A stretch of DNA of 64,000 nucleotides, from positions 3,720,001-3,784,000 of the forward strand of contig OZ245995.1 in the NCBI GenBank assembly GCA_965230185.1, written 5' to 3'. This DNA comes from Motiliproteus sp965230185. GTDB lineage: Bacteria; Pseudomonadota; Gammaproteobacteria; Pseudomonadales; Balneatricaceae. Positions 36,220 through 45,030 of this stretch are shown here, one piece after another. The translations under genes were made by a program, and so were the position numbers. Within the stretch, counting starts at the first letter, position 1; each line of letters starts with the position of its first letter. The notes beneath the pieces were generated by a model. The model searched no databases. It had not been told where the DNA came from and saw only the letters and a list, made by a program, of their open reading frames with translations.

Positions 36220-37914
36220 GTGTCCATCCATAAACGGCATCTTTTACGGATGCCCCTTATGGCAGAGAGGATCAGCTTGATCCTTCTTTGCCTATTTCGT
36301 GTCCCATTCACTCCAATCTGATGTCGAAGACAGATTGTAGGCCCCCCTGTCAGCCATTTTTGGCCATAGCTATTCATCGGTCAGTCGATGACCGGGGAGC
36401 TTGCTGCCGTCTCCTCGCTGGTGGGGCGGCTATGTGGCTGGCTGTCGCGAGAGCACGGCCAAGTTATGCACTACCACCGCAGACCAGACGTACGCCTTAA
36501 AATGCTCCAGTCCCTTCCAAGTGCAACGTGCCAAGCCGTAGGACCGCTTGAGGCAGGAGATGCCGGCTTCGACCCCTGCCCGGAAGTTGCGCAGTTTGCG
36601 ATACACCCAATCACTCTTCGTCATCTGTGCAACCTTCAGGCCCTTTTTCTTGCTGAACGCCACATCTTTCACACCTTTTTCTTTGGCCAACTGCACATTG
36701 ACTTTGCTGGCGTAACCGCCATCGGCTGCCATTTGCCGGGGAGCCCGTCCATAGATCTCTATCTGCCGCTCCAGCAGCGGAATAAAGCGCTCGCTGTCGG
36801 CCGGGTTACCGTCCTCGATTACCGCATCGAGAATCAACCCGCTCCGGCCGGTGGCCAAGTTCAGCTTGTGCCCATATTGAATATCGCGGCTACCTTTGAC
36901 GATGATATCGCTGTGCTCCTCAAACAGGCTAAAGACCTTCTCTGCGGCGGGCACCTGTTCGCCTTTTATCACCCGCCGTTCGGCTTGATCGACCACCCGC
37001 TCAATCAGCGCCTGGTAGTGTTTGGCCTGCTCCTGCCAACCGGCGAATGCCGCATCATCCAGTTTCAGTAGGCTTAGCTGCAACCATGCCTTGGCCAGGT
37101 AATCGAGACCCTTGCCGGTTACCTTGATCAGATCCCGATACCATCGAACTTTCTTCTCCTTCCCTCTCGAATACTGGATCTGGTAGGCGCGCTTCTTGGC
37201 TACGCGTCGATGGTCATGCCAATCCAGGCGTGTCTCCCCCGCCAACTCTTGGGCTTGTTGCAAGAGCCGAACCTGAGTGCGGACGGCATCCCATAGCAGG
37301 CTACTATCACTCGGGGCATGGATCGGCGTCTCTGTGACGGTGCTATCGACCCGAACTGTGCGCCCTCGCTCGATCTTTAGCTCTTTCGCATCCTGCAACA
37401 TCAATCGGTTGATCTGCTCCCAGACTGCATCGCGAATCGCTCCGATCCCCCCCTGGAGAGCAGACTTCTTCGGCCGCCAGGTCTGTGGCAAGCGCGCAAA
37501 GGCTTGCAATGAAAGCGAGTCCTCCAAGTAAAAGGCCAACTCCTCATAGCTGAGCTGACGGTATTGCTTGAGAATGGCACATCGCAGTATCGACTCCGCG
37601 GACAACCCCTCTCGCCCGGTGTTTTGGGCGTCCTGCCGGCACAGATCCTCAGCGACCCATTCCAGTATCTCGGAATGAGCATCCAGCCAATCGGACATCG
37701 TCTTTAATTCACGGCCGATCTCGTGATTGGCATACACATCGAATATACTGCTCTGGACAGTGCGTTTTTGACGCATTGTGGCCTCCGTGGGTTTTGGCTT
37801 TTTCTTTTATTTCAATGGGTTGAAACAAAAGATACCATTATCCACGTGAGGCATCACCGCTTATCTCTTCATTTTCTCCAATAATATCAGCATATTACGT
37901 TTATGGATGGACAC
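36220..37914. mobile_element. Intact insertion sequence, DDE transposase type
   Basis: Perfect 17-bp terminal inverted repeats (GTGTCCATCCATAAACG at 36220-36236 and its complement at 37898-37914) bound a 1.7 kb element. The direct repeat TAACTA flanks it at 36214-36219 and 37915-37920, consistent with a 6-bp target duplication. It inserted about 50 bases from the end of the decayed IS3 copy and looks recent. Confidence 0.85.
36430..37776 (-). CDS. IS transposase (ISNCY/IS5-like, DDE)
   Basis: The 448-residue protein opens MRQKRTVQSSIFDVYANHEIGREL and includes an N-terminal DUF772-like helical part (SILRCAILKQYRQLSYEELAFYL). The DDE residues occur in VRVDSTVTET, AADGGYASKVN and the C-terminal FRAGVEAGISCLKRSYG. 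The reading frame is complete, and with intact inverted repeats the element may still be active. The family name is my best memory match and could be wrong within the IS5-related group. Confidence 0.8.
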   Translation of the reverse strand: MRQKRTVQSSIFDVYANHEIGRELKTMSDWLDAHSEILEWVAEDLCRQDAQNTGREGLSAESILRCAILKQYRQLSYEELAFYLEDSLSLQAFARLPQTWRPKKSALQGGIGAIRDAVWEQINRLMLQDAKELKIERGRTVRVDSTVTETPIHAPSDSSLLWDAVRTQVRLLQQAQELAGETRLDWHDHRRVAKKRAYQIQYSRGKEKKVRWYRDLIKVTGKGLDYLAKAWLQLSLLKLDDAAFAGWQEQAKHYQALIERVVDQAERRVIKGEQVPAAEKVFSLFEEHSDIIVKGSRDIQYGHKLNLATGRSGLILDAVIEDGNPADSERFIPLLERQIEIYGRAPRQMAADGGYASKVNVQLAKEKGVKDVAFSKKKGLKVAQMTKSDWVYRKLRNFRAGVEAGISCLKRSYGLARCTWKGLEHFKAYVWSAVVVHNLAVLSRQPAT

Positions 37915-38052
37915 TAACTATATTGTTAGGTCGTCTCGTCGCATGACCAGGCACTCAAGAAAATCCGACCGGCTGAAAGGGAGTCTCAGTAAAGATAATA
38001 CTAGCGGTGAGCATTAGACTGCACGTCACCGCTAGTCAGCTCAGATCGCCGT

Positions 38053-38298
38053 CTAAAACCGGTATAGCTGATCCCGAACATCAGCACGATCAATAAGACC
38101 GTTGAGCTCTGATAGCTCTTTCTGAGCATTAACCAGAGCTATCAAAGCACGTATGTGAGCTTCCGTTTGCCTGGATACGTCGACGAACCCACCGGTTAGT
38201 TTGCCGTGCAAAGACCTAGATATACCGAGTAGCCGGGTCCATTCAGGGACACTGTAGCCAAACCATATGCGAGCCGCCTTGTACTGTTCTGGGGTCAT
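38053..38298 (-). CDS. Small helix-turn-helix-like protein
   Basis: The 81-residue protein reads MTPEQYKAARIWFGYSVPEWTRLLGISRSLHGKLTGG, which fits an XRE-like helix-turn-helix, followed by a helix-rich tail. AAGGAC precedes the ATG. A perfect palindrome (38322-38338) lies 24 bases upstream. It could be a repressor that controls itself or the neighbouring replication genes. No specific family is recognised. Confidence 0.6.
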   Translation of the reverse strand: MTPEQYKAARIWFGYSVPEWTRLLGISRSLHGKLTGGFVDVSRQTEAHIRALIALVNAQKELSELNGLIDRADVRDQLYRF

Positions 38299-38321
38299 TG
38301 AAGCGTCCTTTTTTGGATAAT

Positions 38322-38338
38322 TGTTATATTATAACAAC
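38322..38338. promoter_or_regulatory. Palindromic operator candidate
   Basis: TTGTTAT-ATT-ATAACAA is a perfect inverted repeat overlapping a likely -10 region. It lies just upstream of the small HTH-like gene and is a natural autoregulatory site. Confidence 0.55.
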
Positions 38339-38937
38339 TATTGAAACCTTCAGTGCTATTCACGTGCTTCAAAAACAGCACCCCCAACGCACATTTAGCG
38401 TGTGGTCGGCAACTATTGAGGAATCTTGCTAGCCCATAATCCCGATACCACCTGTCAAGAAGAAATTTAACCGACATAGAAATGTGGCAATGGATCGCTG
38501 AACTCACTTTAAGGGCTGTAATGCCCTACTCTAATAGAACTCAGCATCCTTTCCTCGACCTGCGAATACAGACCGCCCGCTACGCCTTAGAATAATATTC
38601 ATGCTGTGGCATCGTGCTAATAAAAAAGCTCTCCTCTTAACCAAATAGCTACGAGTCCCAAGCTTGGCCAGAATCTTCGAGAAATTGATGACCACTGTCT
38701 AGCGGGGCCCGGCTCGATGTGCAATGCCCAAGTTTTTTCTGATCCTATCGTCCACCGCCGCCATATTTTGAAAATTACTAATATATCAATGTATGAATGG
38801 ATCTGAAGTTTTCTTGAGACCATAAAAAGGGACATTTAGCGATAATCTTCAAGCGAATCTGCCCACGAACTGGTCAACAGTAAGGTCGCTTCTGGTTAGA
38901 GGTTACTCCCCCTAAAACAGTATACGGTGGGTACAGT
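38339..38937. other. Gene-poor stretch next to the replication gene
   Basis: About 600 bases without a supported gene: frames are short, lack ribosome sites and show no motifs. The composition is more AT-rich than its neighbours. Confidence 0.4.
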
Positions 38938-39041
38938 GCAAACAGCGTAAACAGTGCCACGGTCCGCTCGCACGCGGGGTGTGGAGCCTTTGTGCCGTGG
39001 GCTTTGGTTTTACCAAAAACCACTGTTTACACTGTTTACTG
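38938..39041. repeat. Iteron-like inverted repeats (possible origin)
   Basis: AAACAGCGTAAACAGTG (38940-38956) and CACTGTTTACACTGTTTAC (39021-39039) are near-perfect complements, each made of two copies of a roughly 8-base unit (GTAAACAG / CTGTTTAC). A smaller GTGCCACGG/CCGTGGG pair lies between. The array abuts the stop codon of the primase-helicase gene, so it may be the replication origin or a Rep-binding site of the island. Confidence 0.55.
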
Positions 39042-39042
39042 T

Positions 39043-41043
39043 TTATGAGGGAGTGCCCCATTCATCATCGCGCTCCAGCAGGAAAAATTCCAGCCGGTTG
39101 TTACTGAACCCGGGCATAGAATCCCATTCGACACCTTTGTAAGCCTTTCTGACTTTATCGGTCGTTCGGCCCCCCATACCTGCTTCCTTGCAGTAGGCAT
39201 TTATGGCCCTGACAGTGATATTCCCTTCCGATATTGCTTCACGGATGACCTCGATATGTTCCTGATCTTTGGCCCGTTGCTGATTACACCTTCGAGCCTC
39301 TAATGTGTCGATGTACAGTTCTTTTCGAGATACGCTACGGTCGGGATGGATGACAAGGGTCATCTTTTCCATGTCACAGCGTTTCTTATCCGGGTCGGTG
39401 CTGACCAGGATCGAGCCGTCGGACTGCTTATCGGGGATAAGGTAGATCAGTTCATCGCAGTCGGCCCGGACATCACCCGTGCCCTCGAACACGGGGCGAC
39501 CGTCCTCACCTTTGTATTTGTTTGTGTGGGCCAAGCAGATGATCGTCATACCTTTAGCCGTGAGGCAACGTAGCATCTTGAGGAGTTCCTTCGCCTTGTT
39601 TTTGTTGATTACGTCGGTCATCTTCTTCAGCGTGTCGAAAATAAAGACGACATTGCTGTAGTCACCTGGCAGATTGTTCATCAGCTCCAAGCGCGCTACT
39701 ACATCCGACATCGAGAGACCAACTTTCATATCGGGAAGCAACAATTCGAATCCGGCCTCCTTGGCTTGCTGGTGATATCTTTTGGCGTCTCCTCCTGAGA
39801 CGTCTGCGTTGACGTAGAAGACCCGCATCCCGGCCTTAACCATCTCGCCCGCATAGTGCATAAAAATGGTCGTCTTGCCGCCATTGGGTTCGGCGCAGAT
39901 CATGATCATGTGGCCTTTGACGACCAGGTTCTCGATAACCCATTCCGGATCGTGCATCGCCGCAACCTCTTCGTCGCTGACGGTGAAGTTGCTGGTCCAG
40001 TCGAGTGGGTTGCTAGCTTCCACCAGGGGCGCACTTGGTGCCTGGTCACTGAAGGAGCGAAGCCAGCAACGCTGGAAGTAGCGCATGTTGTCTTCAGCAA
40101 AATGGTCGGCGGCGCCGCTATGTTCCAGGTCTGCATCGACCAACAAGGAGACCGCTTCGGAATAGGTGAAACCTCGGGATTTAAGCATGGCCATCAGGCT
40201 CATGTCGTATCCCGATCGGGAACGGTCCCGTAGCCCCAAGAGGTCGCCCTGCCAGCGAGACCTTAATGCCGGGTCCTTATCCAGCGTTTCGTGGAGACGG
40301 CACAGGGCCGCCGCAGCGTCGGTGTCACCGAGGTGGCAATAGTCCGGTCCTGCATCGCAGTCTGCGGCGATGGCCGCTTTTACGGGGACTGGGGGAAGCG
40401 ATCGAACGACCTCGGCGGTCATCAGTCGACCGCTGACATGAAGCACTTTTGCCGTCGTCTGCATCGGGTAGCCTTTCGCTTGTTTACTCTTCCCCGCGTG
40501 ATTTAGGGTCCCCGGTAGGCGCATGAGCCGGTCGGCGTTTCCGGTGCCGGTATCGCCCCCGTACAGGGCGATCAGCCGCGCATTGATCTCTTCGCCTTCT
40601 TTGATGTTCTGCGGCTCAAGCAGGCGCCAGAAGGCTCCCAGGCCGTTACCGCTATCGACCACAGATGTTGCCGTTGTGGCCAGCCGAGCGAGCGGTTCGC
40701 CGAGCAACTTCTGTCGTCCCTTTTCGTATCCCAAGGTCCAGTCGGGGTCGAGGTCGAGGTGCGCGTAGTCAACGCAGGCGATATCATCCTTGGTCGCCTT
40801 CTTGGCGATGCGGCGCTTGACCGGATTAACACTGAAATACAGGTTCTGACCCGAGCGATTACGGTCATTGGCCCATTCCAGCGCTTGGTCGATCTCACCT
40901 GGCATATCAAAGGTGGCGCCAGAAGGCGCCTCCCCATTAGGTCCAATCGCCACGAGGTTCTGTAATCCGACGGGTCGATGAGAAAGCAGAAATTGGCGTT
41001 GGTCGATAGAGGTATCGGGCTGAAAGGAAGTATGTGCGTCCAT
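39043..41043 (-). CDS. Primase-helicase replication protein of the island
   Basis: The 666-residue protein has an N-terminal primase-polymerase-like part (DYAHLDLDPDW near residue 93, NGLGAFWRLLEP, RLMRLPGTLNHAGK). The C-terminal RepA/DnaB-like AAA ATPase has Walker A AEPNGGKTTIF near residue 388, Walker B VVFIFDTLKKM and LAHTNKYKGEDG. Such fusions start replication of phage-like satellites and integrative elements. GGAG lies 8 nt before the ATG. It is the last of a run of genes that starts at the integrase, all on the minus strand. Confidence 0.85.
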   Translation of the reverse strand: MDAHTSFQPDTSIDQRQFLLSHRPVGLQNLVAIGPNGEAPSGATFDMPGEIDQALEWANDRNRSGQNLYFSVNPVKRRIAKKATKDDIACVDYAHLDLDPDWTLGYEKGRQKLLGEPLARLATTATSVVDSGNGLGAFWRLLEPQNIKEGEEINARLIALYGGDTGTGNADRLMRLPGTLNHAGKSKQAKGYPMQTTAKVLHVSGRLMTAEVVRSLPPVPVKAAIAADCDAGPDYCHLGDTDAAAALCRLHETLDKDPALRSRWQGDLLGLRDRSRSGYDMSLMAMLKSRGFTYSEAVSLLVDADLEHSGAADHFAEDNMRYFQRCWLRSFSDQAPSAPLVEASNPLDWTSNFTVSDEEVAAMHDPEWVIENLVVKGHMIMICAEPNGGKTTIFMHYAGEMVKAGMRVFYVNADVSGGDAKRYHQQAKEAGFELLLPDMKVGLSMSDVVARLELMNNLPGDYSNVVFIFDTLKKMTDVINKNKAKELLKMLRCLTAKGMTIICLAHTNKYKGEDGRPVFEGTGDVRADCDELIYLIPDKQSDGSILVSTDPDKKRCDMEKMTLVIHPDRSVSRKELYIDTLEARRCNQQRAKDQEHIEVIREAISEGNITVRAINAYCKEAGMGGRTTDKVRKAYKGVEWDSMPGFSNNRLEFFLLERDDEWGTPS

Positions 41044-41048
41044 GGCAG

Positions 41049-41537
41049 TTACTCCTCAAAAAGATGATTACACAGGTTGCCAAGGGCTTCCGGGGTCGGT
41101 TTTACCTTAAGCTTAAAAATGCCCATGAGAAGCGCGATGCACCCATCGTCAGACTTCCCGTTTTCCGCGAGTTGGCTGGGAATCTGCATCGCAGTCTTAA
41201 GGTAGACGCCATCGCCCGCTCGCATCGCCATAATCAAAAGAGGAAGACTGCCTTCCGGCGGCTCTTTGAAGTGGAGAACTTCTCCCTTGAAATACGGACG
41301 CAAACAGAAATTCCGGTCGGGATGGTCCCGGAACCAGGCGAAATCGACGTTGGCTAGCGCGCTTGATACCACCTCGTAGATCTTGAAGTCAGCATTTTCG
41401 TTATTGTGAATTGGCGTTAGGCAGGGAATCATGGCCATGGTCGTTGGCCCTGTGATTTTTGTCACCTGTAGAATCGGCATTCCGGCTGAGGCATTGCGGG
41501 TGCTGGCGTCATCGACGACGGGAGCGTTGATAGTCAT
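41049..41537 (-). CDS. Hypothetical protein upstream of the primase-helicase
   Basis: The ATG at 41537 (AAGAGGA upstream) gives 162 residues opening MTINAPVVDDASTRNASAG. It is cytosolic, without membrane helices, and carries CLRPYFKGEVLHFKEPPEGSLP and GDGVYLKTAMQIPSQ. It ends 5 bases before the primase-helicase start, so the two are cotranscribed. I do not recognise it; a replication accessory role is possible. Confidence 0.6.
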   Translation of the reverse strand: MTINAPVVDDASTRNASAGMPILQVTKITGPTTMAMIPCLTPIHNNENADFKIYEVVSSALANVDFAWFRDHPDRNFCLRPYFKGEVLHFKEPPEGSLPLLIMAMRAGDGVYLKTAMQIPSQLAENGKSDDGCIALLMGIFKLKVKPTPEALGNLCNHLFEE

Positions 41538-41550
41538 GGTTTGTATCCTC

Positions 41551-41772
41551 TTAAGATTGAATGGCGGAAGCGGTGTTGGATTGCTGCTCGAACTGGTCGA
41601 GCCACTCCTCAAGAACAGCGCGGTCATAAACGACCTTGCGGCCGAGTTTTCGGTATGTGGGGGCCGCGACGCCGGCAAGGGTGCCGGAGACGCGGGAGTG
41701 CTTCAGAGTGGCAGTAGACAGCCCTAGGAAGGCAGCCGCTTGGTTGTTGTTAAGGCGTGGGGGGTTGTGCAT
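41551..41772 (-). CDS. AlpA-like DNA-binding protein (excisionase-like)
   Basis: The 73-residue protein reads MHNPPRLNNNQAAAFLGLSTATLKHSRV, then APTYRKLGRKVVYDRAVLEEWLDQF. This is the winged-helix pattern of AlpA/MerR-type excisionase-like proteins (NxxxAAxxLGxSxxTL, YxKxGRxVxYxxxDLxxWL). GGAGAACC lies upstream of the ATG. In an integrative island it probably directs excision or integrase-gene expression. It is followed closely by the 162-residue hypothetical gene. Confidence 0.8.
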   Translation of the reverse strand: MHNPPRLNNNQAAAFLGLSTATLKHSRVSGTLAGVAAPTYRKLGRKVVYDRAVLEEWLDQFEQQSNTASAIQS

Positions 41773-41880
41773 GGCAGGTTCTCCAGGTTGTTTGACGGGA
41801 GAACAATATCGTGCCGCTCCTCCAGGTGGTGGTAATTACCAACGAGGTTTTGGTAATTACCAATCTGAGGTGGCGCGAAG

Positions 41881-42609
41881 TCATGTATCTATGAGTTTTA
41901 CACCTGCAGCGATCCTTTTGCGGATAGATTCTGGGGTAACTCCGGAGCTGTCTAGTTGGCCCAAACCATCCACCGGTAGGTATTCTTGTACCTGCTCGGC
42001 GATCTGGTTGGCATTTGGAGAAGCTCTTGTACCAAGGTCGCCATTGCTCATATCCGCAATCAGCTTTGAAAGTAGGCCGATGGTTTTTTGGTAACCTTGT
42101 TCGGTCCTGGCGTGCAGCCCTTGGTCTTTTTTACTTTTCGTCGGTTCAGCGACACAACGCGCGCCGCGATTGATTTGAGTATGTATCTTATTAATGCAGC
42201 GGCGAACGGCGTCAGCGCCACGAGTATCACCTTTATCCCATCGATCCGAAGCTTCTTTTTCAAGCTCAGAAAGAGCCGACACGATATGGAGCAACATGCC
42301 GTCGCTGGGATTCGGTGCAGGTTCGGGTAGTTCGATTAACAGCTGTTCGGGGACGTCATATCCATTGTTGATGCAGCTCAGCAGCCATTCATTTTTTTCG
42401 ATAAGGACTCTGTCTGAAGCCTGGTCGAAAGCGGCTGTTAGATTCAAAACCTCGGTGCGTACGTCGTTGGTATCGCAGCTGTGTGAGTTCAGCGCTGCAA
42501 TCCTTCTGATCGCATCCCTCCTATACCAGTGCTTTTCAAGGGCCCACTTGGCTATTTCCTTGTCGGTAGGTTTAGATAGTGGCTCGGAGGGACTGTAAAG
42601 AGTCATCAT
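41881..42609 (-). CDS. Hypothetical island protein
   Basis: The 242-residue protein opens MMTLYSPSEPLSKPTDKEIAKWALEKHWYRRDAI. It is soluble and mainly helical, with EWLLSCINNGYDVPEQLLIE and a C-terminal KRIAAGVKLIDT. AAGGAATAA precedes the ATG. It lies between the integrase and the AlpA-like gene. I recognise no domain. Confidence 0.6.
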   Translation of the reverse strand: MMTLYSPSEPLSKPTDKEIAKWALEKHWYRRDAIRRIAALNSHSCDTNDVRTEVLNLTAAFDQASDRVLIEKNEWLLSCINNGYDVPEQLLIELPEPAPNPSDGMLLHIVSALSELEKEASDRWDKGDTRGADAVRRCINKIHTQINRGARCVAEPTKSKKDQGLHARTEQGYQKTIGLLSKLIADMSNGDLGTRASPNANQIAEQVQEYLPVDGLGQLDSSGVTPESIRKRIAAGVKLIDT

Positions 42610-42654
42610 TTATTCCTTAACTTTTAGGTACTCCAGGAGGATATCCCGGTGACC

Positions 42655-43962
42655 TCAATCAGCTTTGCGTTGTGGCGTGTGCGAATCTGCAAACTGATCC
42701 ACATAATCCATCGCCAGATCGGGCCTCAGATGACCGTAGTGCTTGACCGTCGTGTGAATGTCGGTGTGCGCCATTAATTTCGAGACCGTCAGCAGGTCCG
42801 CGCCGGCCAGTATCATCTGCGACGCAAAGTTATGACGCAAGGTGTAAAGGTCCAGATCGCCGGGAAGGCCGCCGAAATCCCTGATCTTGTGCCAGGGCTT
42901 CTGCATCGACTTTTTATCCATCCTTTTCCCGGTACGTTCGCTGGGGAAGACATAGCCCGTCGTTGGTTTGCCGTTCTGCTCGTGCCACTTTTCAATCACG
43001 TCGCCCGCCCGCTTCGATAGGGGGAAGGATCGTGCAGAGGGCTGGTGGTGGGCCGTCTTCTCGATAGTCTTGGTAATTCGGCGACTGGGGAGATTAACCT
43101 GTTCCCACTGGAGTCCGAACAGGTCTCCAGGTCGAAGCCCGGTATAAAACATCGTCAATAACCAGGGGGCGACGTGATCCACGTAGGGTGTCTGATCAAG
43201 GTCTGGTAAACGGGCTTTTCCGTGCATCCGGCTATTACGCCGTTGCCGGCGCTTATTTTCCTGATAGGCCTCCAGGCCGGTAAAAAACTGCTGGGTCTCT
43301 TCAGCGGTGAGGTAGCGCCTGGAGGTGCCGGTCTTAGCCAGCGCTTCCTCCGACAGGTGAGGCTTTTCGAGTTGGCACTTTATTAATTGATGCCCGTCGA
43401 TGGTGTCACTCTTAACCGCATGGTTGAGGCAGGTTTTAAGCGCCCCGAAAGCGCGGAGGATCGTATCGAAATGGAGTCCCTCTGCTTCCTTCGTGGCGTG
43501 CCATCGGATTATGTCTTGGGGGCCGATGCTTTCCATTGGCGTGGTCAACCAGTCGGCAAAATGCCGGCGAATCATAGATAACGTGCTATCGCCCGATTTC
43601 TTTCGGCGTTGGTGCGCGGTGTACACATCATCCAGGTACGCACCCAGGGTATGGAGCTGCAGGCGTTTGGCGCTCTGCAAAGCTTCCGCCTTGGACTGCT
43701 GCACATCCTCACCGCCAGCAATCCGACCGGAGGCCTTGCGTGCTAGATCTCGGGCTTGGTCCGCCGTGAGGGCTGGGTAGCGGCCCAGGGTCACCGTGCG
43801 TTGGCGGCCGTAGTTGTTGCGGTATTTCAGGCGAAACGAGAAGCTAGCCTTGAGACGGATAATGTAGAAGCCACCGATCTCGGTGTCCCAGAGCTCATCT
43901 CTCTCGTTGGAGTTCTTCGCAAAGTTCGAGACCGACCGGGCAGTAAGCTTGGCCTTTTTCAT
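42655..43962 (-). CDS. Tyrosine-type integrase of the island
   Basis: The ATG at 43962 (GGAA upstream) gives 435 residues. The N-terminal DUF4102-like arm-binding part contains LGRYPALTADQARDLARK. A SAM-like core-binding domain and a catalytic domain follow, with R in FYTGLRPGDLFGLQW, DLYTLRHNFASQMI and HTDIHTTVKHYGH (His and nucleophilic Tyr). It resembles P4-like integrases that use tRNA 3' ends. It lies just inside attR, reads leftward, and should integrate at tRNA-Val. Confidence 0.93.
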   Translation of the reverse strand: MKKAKLTARSVSNFAKNSNERDELWDTEIGGFYIIRLKASFSFRLKYRNNYGRQRTVTLGRYPALTADQARDLARKASGRIAGGEDVQQSKAEALQSAKRLQLHTLGAYLDDVYTAHQRRKKSGDSTLSMIRRHFADWLTTPMESIGPQDIIRWHATKEAEGLHFDTILRAFGALKTCLNHAVKSDTIDGHQLIKCQLEKPHLSEEALAKTGTSRRYLTAEETQQFFTGLEAYQENKRRQRRNSRMHGKARLPDLDQTPYVDHVAPWLLTMFYTGLRPGDLFGLQWEQVNLPSRRITKTIEKTAHHQPSARSFPLSKRAGDVIEKWHEQNGKPTTGYVFPSERTGKRMDKKSMQKPWHKIRDFGGLPGDLDLYTLRHNFASQMILAGADLLTVSKLMAHTDIHTTVKHYGHLRPDLAMDYVDQFADSHTPQRKAD

Positions 43963-43974
43963 GCGATATTTTCC

Positions 43975-43994
43975 GTGTGACCAGTATGTGACCA
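43975..43994 (+). repeat. Right-end arm-type repeat pair
   Basis: GTGTGACCA and ATGTGACCA are separated by 2 bases, identical in sequence, spacing and orientation to 14908-14927. They lie between the integrase start and attR, and are probably bound by the integrase or AlpA-like protein. Confidence 0.6.
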
Positions 43995-44123
43995 GATGTA
44001 ATGACCTTTGACCACCCTTGATATACCATAACCAACTATTATTCAAGCTATATCACATTGTATTTTATAGCAAACATTCGTTATTGAGGGATTTGGTGGT
44101 GGTTGGCGGAATAGGCAAGGAAC

Positions 44124-44171
44124 ACCTTGACATGGTAGAGGTCGGCAGTTCGAATCTGCCTAGTCCTACCA
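44124..44171. repeat. attR core: 48-bp copy of the tRNA-Val 3' end
   Basis: These 48 bases are identical to 14795-14842. The tRNA 5' half is missing, so this is not a second tRNA gene but the right attachment scar. A terminator-like structure resembling the one after tRNA-Val follows. Confidence 0.92.
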
Positions 44172-44492
44172 AATTTAGCTGTTAAATCAGCGACTTGAAG
44201 CCCTAGGTGAAAGCCTGGGGCTTTTTGTTTTTGGGCTGTAGGGAACATGTAGGGAAATAAAATTCATAGTCTTTCCTACTCATCCTGACTTTTACCCGCT
44301 TTCAATCTAGCCGAATGAGAAAGGTGATGTCGTCAGACATCGACTTTGGAGGTCGGCCTCCTCGTTAGGAGTGGTATGAATACTGCTCGTTGCACCCTGT
44401 TCAACCGAGAAAAAGATAAGTAATTACAATACGGAGCTTTCGGGGTACTTGAACATGTTTGTAGGCATATAGTGGTTTCAGGATTACTCCTC
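44172..44492. other. Post-attR region with a second arm-like repeat
   Basis: After the attR core come a hairpin and T-run (AGCCCTAGG...CCTGGGGCT, about 44200-44227) and the pair TGTAGGGA-AC-ATGTAGGGA (about 44236-44255). This has the same layout as GTGTGACCA-N2-ATGTGACCA beside attL, but a different sequence. No intact gene is present. Confidence 0.5.
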
Positions 44493-44679
44493 TCATTGAA
44501 GTGAATTGAGATAAGCACTGGCTTCTGCTGCTCTGGCAGAAGCAAAGAATATGGCTTTCTCGTCTTGTTTCAGAAGCCTGATCCAGTTAGCTATGTAGTC
44601 AGCATGATCCTGTCTTGGTGTGGTACTGATTTTCAGTTCTGCACACAGGAAGGCTGCTCCCAGTTCTGTGGACTTCCCC
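44493..44679 (-). pseudogene. C-terminal relic of an ArdC-like antirestriction/zincin protein
   Basis: A minus-strand frame of about 62 codons reads STELGAAFLCAELKIS, QDHADYIANWIRLLKQDEKA and FASARAAEASAYLNSLQ before a TGA. This matches the C-terminus of the DUF1738/ArdC family found on plasmids and integrative elements. A stop codon immediately upstream and the lack of a start show it is only a fragment. It points to a lost second element right of attR. Confidence 0.75.
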
Positions 44680-44821
44680 TAACTGACTAGACACTCCTGA
44701 CGTTACAATTAAGGCTCAGGAGGTTGCCAAGTACATCATCGTAAGTGTGCCACTACCTTGCAATAGTCAGTGTGTTAGATTGTGAAGCCTGGCCGGCGTT
44801 GACTGCCATTTATTTCACCCA

Positions 44822-44852
44822 ATAAAAAAAGGCCCCGGAGGGCCTAGTTTGC
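44822..44852. terminator. Hairpin terminator candidate
   Basis: Arms AGGCCC and GGGCCT with a 4-base loop are preceded by an A-run, which reads as a T-run on the minus strand. It lies about 180 bases beyond the end of the CHRD gene, transcribed on that strand, and could terminate it. Confidence 0.65.
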
Positions 44853-45030
44853 GTTTCTTAAAAATGGTGGCGGCGGCCAGTGCTTACTCTGGCGAAACAC
44901 AGACAGATTTGCTCACGATAGTGTCAGCGTTCCCTGCTTTTGAGCAACTCCGTCCTACGTATTCACCGCCTCGGATTCCGGAATCCCAGGAAATCAACCG
45001 CCCGCACTCAGCGAGCTCAGAGATTCTTGA

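Noticed and set aside
44124..44171. A second tRNA-Val gene
   Set aside because: Only the 3' 48 bases exist; there is no acceptor 5' strand or D arm.
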